Shown one piece after another: positions 8,444 to 17,746 of a stretch of 64,000 nt of DNA. Each line of letters starts with the position of its first letter. Position 1 is the stretch's first letter. The stretch is from Deltaproteobacteria bacterium (GTDB taxonomy: Bacteria > Desulfobacterota > JADFVX01), in the NCBI GenBank assembly GCA_029860075.1, contig JAOUBX010000008.1:35196-99195 (forward strand), in the 5' to 3' direction. Below the pieces are notes generated by a model. That model was not told the DNA's origin, did not search any database, and saw only the letters and a program-made list of their open reading frames with translations. The translations under genes and the position numbers were made by a program.

Positions 8444-11400
8444 GTGGTTTTCTATAACGTACTTAAAAAAGCTTCCTATATATTCCTTCCTCTTTTCATT
8501 ATTATCAGCGCCCTGAGTTTTTCTCTCTATAAAAAAGAAAAAAATATCATCAACATGGAACTGGAACATAATGAGAAAAGAACGGTAGCTCTCCAGAAAG
8601 AAACCATCAGAAATGAAATTGATCATATTGTTTCCAACCTCCTTCTGCTTTCCCGTGAATTTGAACTGCATATGTCAAATGGAGGGATATTTGATGAGTC
8701 GATAGCATTTTTTAAAAATGAGCTGATCATTTTTTCCGACAGTTTAAAGTCCTACGACCAGGTACGCCTCCTGGACAAAAAGGGGATGGAAGTTATAAGG
8801 ATTAATCTTGTTGACGGAAAATCTTACCTCGTACCCGATAAAGACCTCCAATCAAAAGGTGATCGTTATTACTTTCATGAGACCCTTAATCTTGAACGCA
8901 GTTATATCTATATTTCTCCCTTCGATCTTAATATAGAACATGGACGCATAGAAAAACCCTTTAAACCGGTGATACGGCTGGGAACGCCTGTTTATTACGA
9001 GAATGGCAAAAAATACGGTATTATTATTTTCAACTACCTGGGAGAAGTCCTTCTAAAGTCTTTTGAAAAACTTAATGACATGCCCGGAAGAATCTCCATG
9101 CTCATGAACATGGAAGGGTACTGGTTTTCAGGCCCTTCCCCGGAAGATGAGTGGGGCTTCATGTTTGAAGAGAGAAAAAAGAGGACCTTCGGCAACAGGT
9201 TCCGTGAAGCATGGGCCGTCATTTCGGGCAATGATTCAGGCCAGTTTTACAACAGGGAGGGCATATTTACTTTTAACACGATTAATCCCCTTTTTGAAGC
9301 CATCAAATCAAATCCGCTACTGGAAAGCACCGGGAGAGCTTTGGATATTCATTCTCTGCCCCGGCCCTCTGCCTGGAAAATCGTGTCACTCGTTCCCGGA
9401 GAAGTGATTGCGGCAAAAACAGACAAGGTCCTGAAAAAGTTTTTACTTGTCTATGCCTTCCTTGTTTTTCCATTATTGTTTGTTTCCTGGCAGGTGGCCC
9501 GCATAAGCATTCAGCGGAAATTATGGCAGGAAACGCTGGAAAAAAGTGAAGCCGGCCTCCGCACGGCCCAAAACATTGCCCGTATGGGAAATTGGGAGTG
9601 GGACACATCAGGCGGCAAAATATACTGGTCGGAAGCTTTTTTTCACATTCTGGGCCTGGACGCAAAAAAACATGCTCCCGGCATGAAAACATTTCTTAAG
9701 CTCGTTCATCCCGGCGACAGGGCTTATGTTAAAGAAAAGATCCGTAATTCTCTTAAAAAGAAAGAAGCCCTAAACATGGACCACAGGATGATTTTGCCCG
9801 ATTCATCAGAGATGGTGATTATTCATGATCATGGCGAGATGATAAGCGATGACGGTAAAAAGACGGTAAAAATAATAGGAACAATCCAGGACGTAACAGC
9901 GCAAAAAAAGATTGAAGAAGCGCTTTTGAAAAACAACCACCTTCTCGATGCCATCAGAAGCGCCCAGGAAAAGTGCATCATGGAAAAAAATGTGCCCCCT
10001 CCTTTCAAGGAACTTCTGGCCCACCTTCTCTCTTTAAGCAATAGTGAGGGCGGCTTTATCGGGGAAGTGATTATATCCAAAGGCCTTTCCACCCTCAACG
10101 TGGTTACATCCGCTTTTAATTTCACCGGTAAAAAAACCGGAGATAATGCCTCTGAAAGTCCCGACCCTGCCGGCATAAATCCACTTTTTGAAGCGCTTGT
10201 TTTAAAGGGAGAAAGAATTATTTCAAACCATTTTTCCGGAGCGCCTCATTTGAGGGAACTGTTCAGGAGCCACCCTCTCATTAACGCCTTCATAGCTATC
10301 CCCATTAAAGAGGGCCATAGAGTAACAGGCATGATAGGCATGGCAAACCGGCCCGGCGGTTATGATGATGAGTTGCTTGACTTTCTCGATCCTTTTATTC
10401 GAACGTACGGAAACATTATTAAGGCCTACAAAAATAACGCAAAGCGCTTTGCCGCAGAAAGGAAACTCCTTAAATATAAGGAAAACCTTGAAAAACTGGT
10501 AGGAAAACGCACTGCCGAACTGGCAAATACCAACAGGGCACTGCAAAAAAGCGAGGCCCTTTATCATAGCCTTGTTGACAATATGAATGAAGGTCTCGGT
10601 ATGGTTGACAAAGAGGGAACTACGACCTATGCAAATAGTCAATTCGGCAACATAATAGGTTATCCCCTGTCCGACATTATCGGAAAACACTGGACAAGCT
10701 ATTTTGACAGTACAGCCAGGGAAGAAATTGAAGCGGAGCTTAAGAAAAGGAAAAAAGGCATTGCAGAACCCTATGAAGTTGAAAACAGGCGTAAGGACGG
10801 CAAAAAAGTCTGGCTCAGGATTTCCCCGAAAGTAATGCTTGACCCTGAGGGCAGGTTCCGGGGAAGCATGGGCCTTTTCCAGGATATTACGGACAGAAAA
10901 TTATATGAGGAAGCGCTTAAAAAAAGAGAAGAGGAACTGGGGGAACGGATTAAAGAACTCAATTGTCTCTACGGCATGTCAAAATTGATCGAGGCGAAAG
11001 GGATCACTCTTGATGAAATCCTGGAAGGCACGGCAGAACTGCTGACAAAGGCATGGCAGTATCCGGAAATTTGCTGCGCCGCAATCTTTTTTGAGGGGAA
11101 AGCATTCAAAACAGCCAGGTTCCGGAAAACAAAATGGTGTCAAACAGCACCTGTCTTCATTGACGGGAAGAAAGCGGGACAGGTAGAAGTCTGTTACCTG
11201 AAAAAAACAGCGCAGCACAATGAAAGCCCCTTTCTTAAAGAAGAAGAAGCGCTCATCAATGAAATAGCAGAGCGAACAGGAAGCATAAGCAAACGAATAG
11301 AGGTGGAAAAAGCCCTTGCTGAAAGTGAAGCAAAATACAGGGGCCTTTTTAATAATGCACAGGTCGGATTATGGAGGATCTCGGCTGGTGACGGGAAATT

Positions 11401-12766
11401 GCTGGAATGCAATGAAAGGCTCGCCCGGATTTTCGGTTATTCAAACCGTAAAGAAGCGATGACGCATTTTATTGCTTCAAAAAACTACCTTGATCCGGGA
11501 AAAAGGGAAGAAATGCTTGCCCTTATTAAGAAGAAGGGAGAGATCAATAATTTTGAAGCACGGCTGGCAGGAAAGGAGGGTCTGCCCATTTGGGTCCGTT
11601 TTTCTGCAAAACTCTATGCTGATAAAGATTTTCTTGAAGGCGTGGCTACCGATATTACGGAAGAAAAGGAGGCCTTAGAGGCGCTGCAAAAAAGTGAAGA
11701 GCAGTTCAGGCAAGTGGTGGACAAGTCTCCCGTTCCCATGGTGATTACTGATTCCAAAGGGTATATTGAGAATTTCAACAGTAAATTTATCGAACTTTTC
11801 GGCTGGACGACAAAAGAGGTGAGAACACCGGAGCAGTGGTGGAATGCAGCTTATCCCGACGGGAAATACAGGAATAAGGTCCGCCGTTCCTGGGAAAAAG
11901 CCGTCAACGAAGCAACCCTTAAAAAGATGGAAATACCGCCGCAACAGTGGCAGGTGACATGTAAAAACGGTGATCTCAGGGAAGTCGAGTTCAGAATGGT
12001 TCCCATTTCTGAAAAGAGGAATGTTATTGCCATGAATGATATTACGGAAAGAAAAAAGGATGAATTGAAAATCCGCAACTCACGTGAACAGATGCGCGCC
12101 CTTGCCTTGCACCTGCAAGATATTCGTGAAGAAGAAAGAAGCGCCATTGCCCGGGATATTCATGATGAACTGGGTCAAGTACTGACGGCCTGCAAATTTG
12201 ATTTGTCATGGATCGGAACAAAACTGAATAAAAAACAGGAGGAGCTTCTGGAAAGAGTGAAAGAATCGACGGAATATATGGACAGGGCCATTCAGTTTGT
12301 AAAAAAAATTGCAACGGAACTAAGACCGGCGCTCCTCGACGACGTCGGCCTTATGGCTGCCGTCGAGTGGCAGGCAAGGGAATTTGAAAGGAAAACGGGC
12401 ATAAAGTGCCATGTTGAATTCAGGCCCTGGCGCATTATATTGAGCAGAGATCTTTCAACAGCCGTCTTTCGAATTTTCCAGGAAGCATTAACTAACGTAT
12501 CACGCCATTCAGAAGCGAGCGCTGTGAACGCTCTGCTTGAAGGCCAGGGACCCAATTTAGTCCTGGAAGTAAAAGACAACGGAAAAGGAATGAGCGATGA
12601 AGATATGGCAAACTCAAAATCATATGGTATTATTGGAATGAAGGAACGCCTCTTTCCCTGGGGCGGTAATGTGACTATTTACGGGAAGAAAAAAGAAGGC
12701 ACAACGGTAAGAGTGATAATTCCACTTTTAAAAACAGAAAAAGTAAGCAGCAAAATGAAAATATGA
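8444..12766 (+). CDS. large membrane multi-PAS/GAF sensor histidine kinase (HisKA_3 type)
   Basis: A 1440-residue membrane kinase. Order: TM helix at about 9-27, Cache-like periplasmic sensor to about 325 (RYYFHETLNLERSYIYISP), second TM at about 328-350, PAS at 370-490, GAF at 500-660, coiled coil, PAS at 702-819, GAF-like region at 829-949, PAS at 964-1079, PAS at 1086-1202. Then comes a NarX/DegS-type dimerisation domain with phospho-acceptor His1240 in ARDIHDELGQ, and a HATPase with DNGKGM. GTG 8444 with an upstream GGGGGAAA is preferred because it keeps the first TM helix; the next in-frame ATG would cut it off. It overlaps the following LuxR-type regulator by ATGA, so the two form a kinase/regulator pair. 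Ligand unknown. Confidence 0.9.
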   Translation: MVFYNVLKKASYIFLPLFIIISALSFSLYKKEKNIINMELEHNEKRTVALQKETIRNEIDHIVSNLLLLSREFELHMSNGGIFDESIAFFKNELIIFSDSLKSYDQVRLLDKKGMEVIRINLVDGKSYLVPDKDLQSKGDRYYFHETLNLERSYIYISPFDLNIEHGRIEKPFKPVIRLGTPVYYENGKKYGIIIFNYLGEVLLKSFEKLNDMPGRISMLMNMEGYWFSGPSPEDEWGFMFEERKKRTFGNRFREAWAVISGNDSGQFYNREGIFTFNTINPLFEAIKSNPLLESTGRALDIHSLPRPSAWKIVSLVPGEVIAAKTDKVLKKFLLVYAFLVFPLLFVSWQVARISIQRKLWQETLEKSEAGLRTAQNIARMGNWEWDTSGGKIYWSEAFFHILGLDAKKHAPGMKTFLKLVHPGDRAYVKEKIRNSLKKKEALNMDHRMILPDSSEMVIIHDHGEMISDDGKKTVKIIGTIQDVTAQKKIEEALLKNNHLLDAIRSAQEKCIMEKNVPPPFKELLAHLLSLSNSEGGFIGEVIISKGLSTLNVVTSAFNFTGKKTGDNASESPDPAGINPLFEALVLKGERIISNHFSGAPHLRELFRSHPLINAFIAIPIKEGHRVTGMIGMANRPGGYDDELLDFLDPFIRTYGNIIKAYKNNAKRFAAERKLLKYKENLEKLVGKRTAELANTNRALQKSEALYHSLVDNMNEGLGMVDKEGTTTYANSQFGNIIGYPLSDIIGKHWTSYFDSTAREEIEAELKKRKKGIAEPYEVENRRKDGKKVWLRISPKVMLDPEGRFRGSMGLFQDITDRKLYEEALKKREEELGERIKELNCLYGMSKLIEAKGITLDEILEGTAELLTKAWQYPEICCAAIFFEGKAFKTARFRKTKWCQTAPVFIDGKKAGQVEVCYLKKTAQHNESPFLKEEEALINEIAERTGSISKRIEVEKALAESEAKYRGLFNNAQVGLWRISAGDGKLLECNERLARIFGYSNRKEAMTHFIASKNYLDPGKREEMLALIKKKGEINNFEARLAGKEGLPIWVRFSAKLYADKDFLEGVATDITEEKEALEALQKSEEQFRQVVDKSPVPMVITDSKGYIENFNSKFIELFGWTTKEVRTPEQWWNAAYPDGKYRNKVRRSWEKAVNEATLKKMEIPPQQWQVTCKNGDLREVEFRMVPISEKRNVIAMNDITERKKDELKIRNSREQMRALALHLQDIREEERSAIARDIHDELGQVLTACKFDLSWIGTKLNKKQEELLERVKESTEYMDRAIQFVKKIATELRPALLDDVGLMAAVEWQAREFERKTGIKCHVEFRPWRIILSRDLSTAVFRIFQEALTNVSRHSEASAVNALLEGQGPNLVLEVKDNGKGMSDEDMANSKSYGIIGMKERLFPWGGNVTIYGKKKEGTTVRVIIPLLKTEKVSSKMKI

Positions 12767-13398
12767 TCAGGATTCTTATTGCAGACGATCATACGATTTT
12801 AAGAGAAGGATTAAAACGTATTCTGTCCTCCTCCAAAGACATTGTTGTTGCCGGTGAAGCGGCAAACTCGAAAGAAGTGCTTAGCCAACTCTCTAAAAGC
12901 AATTTCGATGTTGTTCTTCTGGACATATCCATGCCCGGCCGGAGCGGGCTCGAGATTATCCGGGAAATCAGGGACTACAATAAAAAATGTTCTGTTCTTG
13001 TGCTCAGTTCCTATCCCGAAGACCAGTATGCATTGCGCGTAATAAAGGCAGGCGCCGCGGGATATCTGACAAAGGAAAGCGCTGCTGAAAAATTGATTGA
13101 CGCCATAAAAAAGGTCTCCGGCGGGGGGAAATACATTACGCCTTTTGTCGCTGAAATGCTGGCCTTTGAAGTTGTCGACGGTAACCTCCACAAGGCGCCC
13201 CATGAAAAGCTTTCCGACAGGGAGTATCAGGTCATGTGCATGATAGCCTCGGGCAAATCCGTTTCCCACATCGCTCTGGAACTGTCATTAAGCGTAAAAA
13301 CCATTAGCGCCTACAGAGCGAGAATGCTTACAAAAATGAAGATGAAAAATAATGCGGAGCTTACGCACTATGCCATCAGGGAAGGGCTTGTCGGGTAA
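12763..13398 (+). CDS. NarL/FixJ-family DNA-binding response regulator
   Basis: A 211-residue regulator with a receiver domain (acidic pair ADDH, phospho-acceptor Asp54 in LLDISMPG, Lys in YLTKES) and a C-terminal LuxR-type helix-turn-helix (LSDREYQVM through VKTISAYRARML). It is the cognate partner of the upstream HisKA_3 kinase: the genes overlap by four bases and kinase and regulator types match. Phosphorylation should promote dimerisation and DNA binding; targets are unknown. It is the only classical DNA-binding response regulator in this window. Confidence 0.93.
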   Translation: MIRILIADDHTILREGLKRILSSSKDIVVAGEAANSKEVLSQLSKSNFDVVLLDISMPGRSGLEIIREIRDYNKKCSVLVLSSYPEDQYALRVIKAGAAGYLTKESAAEKLIDAIKKVSGGGKYITPFVAEMLAFEVVDGNLHKAPHEKLSDREYQVMCMIASGKSVSHIALELSLSVKTISAYRARMLTKMKMKNNAELTHYAIREGLVG

Positions 13399-13445
13399 GA
13401 TGTATTTATTTTTGACATGATCCTGTTAAACCATGATCCAGCTCA

Positions 13446-13570
13446 GCAGTGTCCGGTCAGGGAATTGCAGAAATTTAAAAACCCCATCCCCCTCCTGACC
13501 TCCCCCTTGAAGGGGGAGGAACAGCGGTGCAAAATCCTGACCGGACACTGCCGGGGCCAACTGCTGTTTC
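13446..13570. repeat. interspersed palindromic repeat, copy 1
   Basis: A perfect 16-bp inverted repeat (13446-13461 and 13536-13551, arm GCAGTGTCCGGTCAGG) encloses a second palindrome CCTCCCCCTT-G-AAGGGGGAGG at 13499-13519. The right part, 13536-13570, matches 27466-27500 at 33 of 35 positions. This looks like a REP- or MITE-like intergenic element. The rest of the gap 13399-13736 (about 340 bases) holds nothing else that I can support. Confidence 0.65.
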
Positions 13571-13736
13571 CAGGATAATTGTTTTGACTAACGTTGTAGG
13601 ACAAAGTCGCTAGTGTAATTGAGACAAATACATTAGTCACAAATGGGCCTTGACCTGTTTTTTTATACATCGAAACCCCTTATGCTAATAGTAGGAGCAG
13701 ACTATAAAAAAGTGAAATTTTAGCATGGGGGATAAA

Positions 13737-14105
13737 ATGGCTAAAAAAGTATTAATATGTGATGACGAAATCAGTGTGAGGGAACTCATTAAAAAAATAG
13801 TGCAGAGAGAAGGATATGAAGCGCTTCTTGCCAAAGATGGCGATGAAAGCATAGACATGGCCTGTCATAATGCGCCGGACCTGATCATTCTCGATCTGAC
13901 CATGCCGGGAAAAACGGGCTATGACGTATGCATGGCATTGAAAAGACAATCCCTCACCAAAGATATCTACATCATCGTTCTAACAGGCAACCTGCTTGAA
14001 ATGGATGACAAGTGGAAAAAAATGACAAAACCCGATTTTCTCTTTACCAAACCTGTTATCCCGCGCCAGCTTCGTATGAAACTTCATGAAGTACTGGACA
14101 GGTAG
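13737..14105 (+). CDS. single-domain response regulator (CheY-like)
   Basis: A 122-residue stand-alone receiver. ATG 13737 is chosen because GGGGGA lies five bases upstream; the in-frame ATG 13725 lacks a ribosome-binding site. Seen: acidic residues ICDDE, phospho-acceptor Asp in ILDLTMPGKTG, Thr in VLTGN and Lys in LFTKPV. No output domain, so it should act by phosphotransfer or by binding a partner. The stop codon is directly followed by the ATG of a soluble kinase at 14106, which is the likely phosphodonor. Confidence 0.9.
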   Translation: MAKKVLICDDEISVRELIKKIVQREGYEALLAKDGDESIDMACHNAPDLIILDLTMPGKTGYDVCMALKRQSLTKDIYIIVLTGNLLEMDDKWKKMTKPDFLFTKPVIPRQLRMKLHEVLDR

Positions 14106-15410
14106 ATGAAAAAAGATAATCCCGCCGACATGGAAAGCCTTACCGATGAACTGCTTCATTGCTATGAAGAACTGGGGTTGATCTACGAAACAGGAGAGCT
14201 TCTCGCGTCTATTGCAAGAGGTGAAGTGAGTCAGTGGAAAGCCATGTCCGGCACTTTCCTTCAACTTACCATTGAAACGCTGAAGGCGGATATGGGGTGG
14301 ATTTATTTTGATTCAGAGAATAAAAAGGATGTTCACGTCGAGGCCGTAAGCAGTATTCAAAAAAGAAATGCAAAAAAGATTTCTCTCCACTTTTTAAGCC
14401 GGGTAAAAGAGGGAACCTTAATGGTTAACCATCCTCTTGATAAAAACGGTAATGAAAGGGCAGACAAGACTTCTCTCCTCATTTTCTCGCCCTTTAAATC
14501 TGCCGGCAGATTTATAGGTGCTATTGTCATAGGCAAAGAAGGACCTGCCCCATTCAACTCAGGTGATGTAAAACTGCTTTCACACGTTTCCGGCTATTTT
14601 TCAAACATATTTGAAAATGCCAGAATGTTCCAGGAAATAAAAGAGGCATACCTCTTGTCGGAAAAAGCGAATAAACGCCTTAATGAATTAAACAAAATGA
14701 AGAAAGACTTTATTGCCATTGCCTCTCACGAACTGAATACACCGCTTTCAATCATCTCTTTATGCCTGGAAATGATTAAAATCAGGGGAAAGGAGAGTTT
14801 GCCGGAAAAACTCTATGATGTTCTCGAAACAATGGATGAGGGGCGAAGTAAACTGGCGGAAATTATAAACAATATTTGCAGTTATTCATGGCTCGATGAA
14901 GGTAAACTTTCGCCGGAGAAAGAGTCTTTTTATTTGATTGATATAACGAAAGAGATTCTGGCGGGACTGGAGAGTATTTTCAGGAAAAGAAATATCAATG
15001 CCGGCCTCCGGGTAAGCAAAGACTTTAAACTATTTGGCGATATAGAGATGATAAAAAATTTAATCAGCGAAATCATCCTTAATGCCGTTAAAAATACGCC
15101 TGACGGCGGTAAAATCGACATCAAGGGCGAGAGGAAGAAGAATGAAACCATCGTCTATATCAGCGATAACGGAAATGGCATTCCTCAAGCCGAGAGGGAG
15201 CATCTTTTTGATCCCTTTCACAAAGCGGGAGATTTTATGACCCATTCAAGCGGAACCTATGAATACAAAACGGGAGGGATCGGGATCGGACTTGCCCTGG
15301 CAAAACGTATCGTTGAATCTCATGGCGGCAGGATATGGCTGGAAAACGCTTCTCATATCTGCAACTTTTCAAAAGGTTCCTCTTTTGCCGTCAGCCTCCC
15401 TCTCCAATAA
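14106..15410 (+). CDS. soluble GAF-domain sensor histidine kinase
   Basis: A 434-residue kinase without membrane spans. A GAF-type sensor covers about residues 20-180, followed by a coiled coil and a HisKA domain with phospho-acceptor His208 in IASHELNTPL, then a HATPase domain with N-box ILNAVKNTPDGG, DNGNGIP and GIGIGLALAKR. It starts immediately after the stop of the single-domain receiver at 13737-14105, which argues for translational coupling and partnership. Bacterial GAF domains bind small ligands or sense redox state; none can be named here. Confidence 0.92.
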   Translation: MKKDNPADMESLTDELLHCYEELGLIYETGELLASIARGEVSQWKAMSGTFLQLTIETLKADMGWIYFDSENKKDVHVEAVSSIQKRNAKKISLHFLSRVKEGTLMVNHPLDKNGNERADKTSLLIFSPFKSAGRFIGAIVIGKEGPAPFNSGDVKLLSHVSGYFSNIFENARMFQEIKEAYLLSEKANKRLNELNKMKKDFIAIASHELNTPLSIISLCLEMIKIRGKESLPEKLYDVLETMDEGRSKLAEIINNICSYSWLDEGKLSPEKESFYLIDITKEILAGLESIFRKRNINAGLRVSKDFKLFGDIEMIKNLISEIILNAVKNTPDGGKIDIKGERKKNETIVYISDNGNGIPQAEREHLFDPFHKAGDFMTHSSGTYEYKTGGIGIGLALAKRIVESHGGRIWLENASHICNFSKGSSFAVSLPLQ

Positions 15411-15714
15411 AAACAAAAGTGGCGGCATGCGTGAAAACCGCTTTACCCTTATCAGAAAGAATCCTGCATTATTGCCATCCTTACCGGTATTCGGACGAAA
15501 CTTAACCGGCCGCATGTTTTTCCCCTTGCTCTATTTCTTGATACATGCCATATTTTTTTAGTCCTCTTGTAAAGTATTTTTCATTTGCTAAACTTAAATT
15601 ATCAGCAACAGTCCTGTCCGTTCATTCGGGGAGGCAACGAGTGAATTGACGGCTATTAGCGCAATAAGCTGAAAAATTAATAAACAACATGCCGACTGTA
15701 TTTAAGGAGAAAAA

Positions 15715-17301
15715 GTGAGAAGAGAAAAGTTATTACTTGTCGATGATGAAGTTGCCATTCTTGATATCTGTGAAAAAATTCTTGTCAGGGATCAATATGA
15801 TGTGCTGACGGCATCATCAGGTGAAAAAGCCATGGAAATTATGGATAAGGAAATGGTGGATATTCTTGTTACCGACATAAAGATGCCCGGCATGAGTGGA
15901 AAAAAACTGCTCAAGGAAGGAAAGAAAAAATATCCCGATATGTCGGCTGCCATCATTACAGGCTATGCCGACATGAAACTGGCCATAGAAACGATGCACC
16001 TGGGGGCGCAGGCCTTCATCATAAAGCCTTTTTCCCCTTCCCAGCTAAAAGATATGCTTCATGCCCTTACCGAAAAAAAAGTCCTGCTCAAAGAGAACCT
16101 GAGGCTAAAAACCTTGATGCCCCTCCTTGAAAGCAGCAGGAAGATGCTGGAAAAAATTGATTGCCGTGAAATATGCAATCTCGTTATGAAAGAACTATTG
16201 GAAGGCCTTAAAGCGGACAAAGCGGCTATTTTGCTAAGGGAGGAAAATGAATTCCAGGTCATGTCAGGTGATGGCTTTGAAGGTGAAATACTGGAAGAAC
16301 TTGTAAAGAATGATCATCTTTTAAATAAAATTTCCGACAGAAAAAAGCAGGCGCCCATGAGAGGGGATGCGGTATTTAAAAAACAGCCTGCCCTCGCCGG
16401 CGCAAAAATAATAATGACTCCCATTGTTCATGATAAAAAAACTTCCGGACTTTTGATTACACTGAAGGACGGGGACAGTGACAACTTTAGCGAAGGAGAG
16501 CTTGAGTTTATCACTATTTTATCCAATCACCTGGCGGCATCCATGGATCGCGCCCTCCTTTACAGGAAACTGGAAGAAGCCCTTGCCGAGGTAAAAGAGG
16601 CAGAGAAACTGAAGGATATTTTTCTTCGCAATATTAGTCACGAGTTTCGAACGCCCCTCAATATTGTTATCAGTTTTGCAGAGATTATGCTTGAAGGTTA
16701 CCGGGGAGGGAAAAAACTTTCCTATGAGAGAGAAAAGCTCGAAATTATCCGTAATAAAGGAGATGAGCTTCTGGCCCTTTTTGAAATGCTTCTCGATGCA
16801 AGCGGACTGGAAGCGAACACAATAAAAGCCAGTCTGAAACCGGCGCTCCTGTCCTCATTAATTTCAGAATGCTATCCCTCCTTTAAGAAAAAAGGGGAAG
16901 ACAAGGGCCTTGCAGTAGTCTTTAAGAGCAACAGGAAAAAACTGCAGGTTGTCATCGATGAAGCGTTAATGAATAAGGTATTAAGCCATGTGCTGAACAA
17001 TGCCATAAAATTTACCGATAAGGGAAAGGTTGAAATATCAGCGGACAGAGTCGGATCGGAGGTGATTTTGAAAATTCAGGATACAGGTGTGGGCATCGAA
17101 CAAGATAAAAAGGAAATCATTTTTACAAAATTTCACCAGGGAGATGATTCTATAACCCGGCGATTTGCAGGCGCCGGTCTCGGCCTTTATCTGGCTGAAA
17201 AAATGCTGAACCTCATGGAGGGAACAATCGAGGTTGAGAGCCCCCCGCCGGGAACAGGGCAAGGGAGCCTCTTTACAATCAGATTACCTGCTCCGGACTA
17301 G
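15715..17301 (+). CDS. REC-GAF-histidine kinase hybrid
   Basis: A 528-residue soluble protein. N-terminal receiver (LVDDE, phospho-acceptor Asp54 in VTDIKMPGMSG, Lys in IIKPFS), a helical linker (LKTLMPLLESSRKML), a GAF domain at about 150-285, a HisKA domain with His309 in NISHEFRTPL and a HATPase (DTGVGIE, GAGLGLYLAEK). The start is GTG 15715 with AAGGAG at good spacing. A receiver placed before a kinase suggests an intermediate relay: it takes a phosphate and then controls or passes on to a further partner. The receiver-linker-GAF part resembles the two HD-GYP proteins at 20382 and 58125. Its 3' end overlaps the convergent receiver gene at 17279 by 23 bp. The 304-base gap before it shows no gene. 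Confidence 0.9.
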   Translation: MRREKLLLVDDEVAILDICEKILVRDQYDVLTASSGEKAMEIMDKEMVDILVTDIKMPGMSGKKLLKEGKKKYPDMSAAIITGYADMKLAIETMHLGAQAFIIKPFSPSQLKDMLHALTEKKVLLKENLRLKTLMPLLESSRKMLEKIDCREICNLVMKELLEGLKADKAAILLREENEFQVMSGDGFEGEILEELVKNDHLLNKISDRKKQAPMRGDAVFKKQPALAGAKIIMTPIVHDKKTSGLLITLKDGDSDNFSEGELEFITILSNHLAASMDRALLYRKLEEALAEVKEAEKLKDIFLRNISHEFRTPLNIVISFAEIMLEGYRGGKKLSYEREKLEIIRNKGDELLALFEMLLDASGLEANTIKASLKPALLSSLISECYPSFKKKGEDKGLAVVFKSNRKKLQVVIDEALMNKVLSHVLNNAIKFTDKGKVEISADRVGSEVILKIQDTGVGIEQDKKEIIFTKFHQGDDSITRRFAGAGLGLYLAEKMLNLMEGTIEVESPPPGTGQGSLFTIRLPAPD

Positions 17302-17737
17302 GCCCATTCTTATCCCTTACCTGCCGGTATTCTTCTATGGCCTCCTTTATAGCGGAACGAAACTCTCCATTGTCCCAGGGTTTATAAAAACACCTGAAAA
17401 TTCCGAGTTCGCCGACAGTGGTTTGAACCACGTCATGGTTAACGAGAGCGCTGATCAGGATACTTATTGTTTGCGGTGAAACCTCCCTCGTCTCCCGCAG
17501 CAGCTGCAAACCCGACATGCCGGGCATTTTGTAATCGGAAATAAGAAGGGCAACTTCCCTTTTCTTCATAATTTCAATTGCCTCTTCCCCGTTTTTCGCC
17601 AATATTATTTCGTAAGGTTCATTGCGCAACAAGCGCCTTATAAGTGATAAAATACAACTTTCGTCATCGACACACAATACGGTATAATTATCCATTCCCA
17701 CTCCCCCCATTTCTTCACGGAACCACCCTGACGGCAT
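17279..17737 (-). CDS. single-domain response regulator (RpfG-like receiver)
   Basis: Up to 152 residues; a stand-alone receiver with VDDE, phospho-acceptor Asp in LISDYKMPGMSG and FYKPWDNGE, followed by a short tail. The KPW motif is typical of receivers linked to HD-GYP or cyclic-di-GMP signalling. ATG 17737 has GAGGAGGG close upstream; an alternative start at 17695 (MDNYTV) also has a GGGGGAG signal and gives a more normal receiver start. The start lies nine bases after the stop of the REC-GAF-kinase gene at 17747, so the two are co-transcribed and this is the probable phosphate acceptor. Confidence 0.85.
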   Translation of the reverse strand: MPSGWFREEMGGVGMDNYTVLCVDDESCILSLIRRLLRNEPYEIILAKNGEEAIEIMKKREVALLISDYKMPGMSGLQLLRETREVSPQTISILISALVNHDVVQTTVGELGIFRCFYKPWDNGEFRSAIKEAIEEYRQVRDKNGPSPEQVI

Positions 17738-17746
17738 ACTCCCTCC

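Noticed and set aside
13443..13670. Open frame on the - strand across the repeat
   Set aside because: It consists largely of the palindromic repeat and has no ribosome-binding site or protein-like features.
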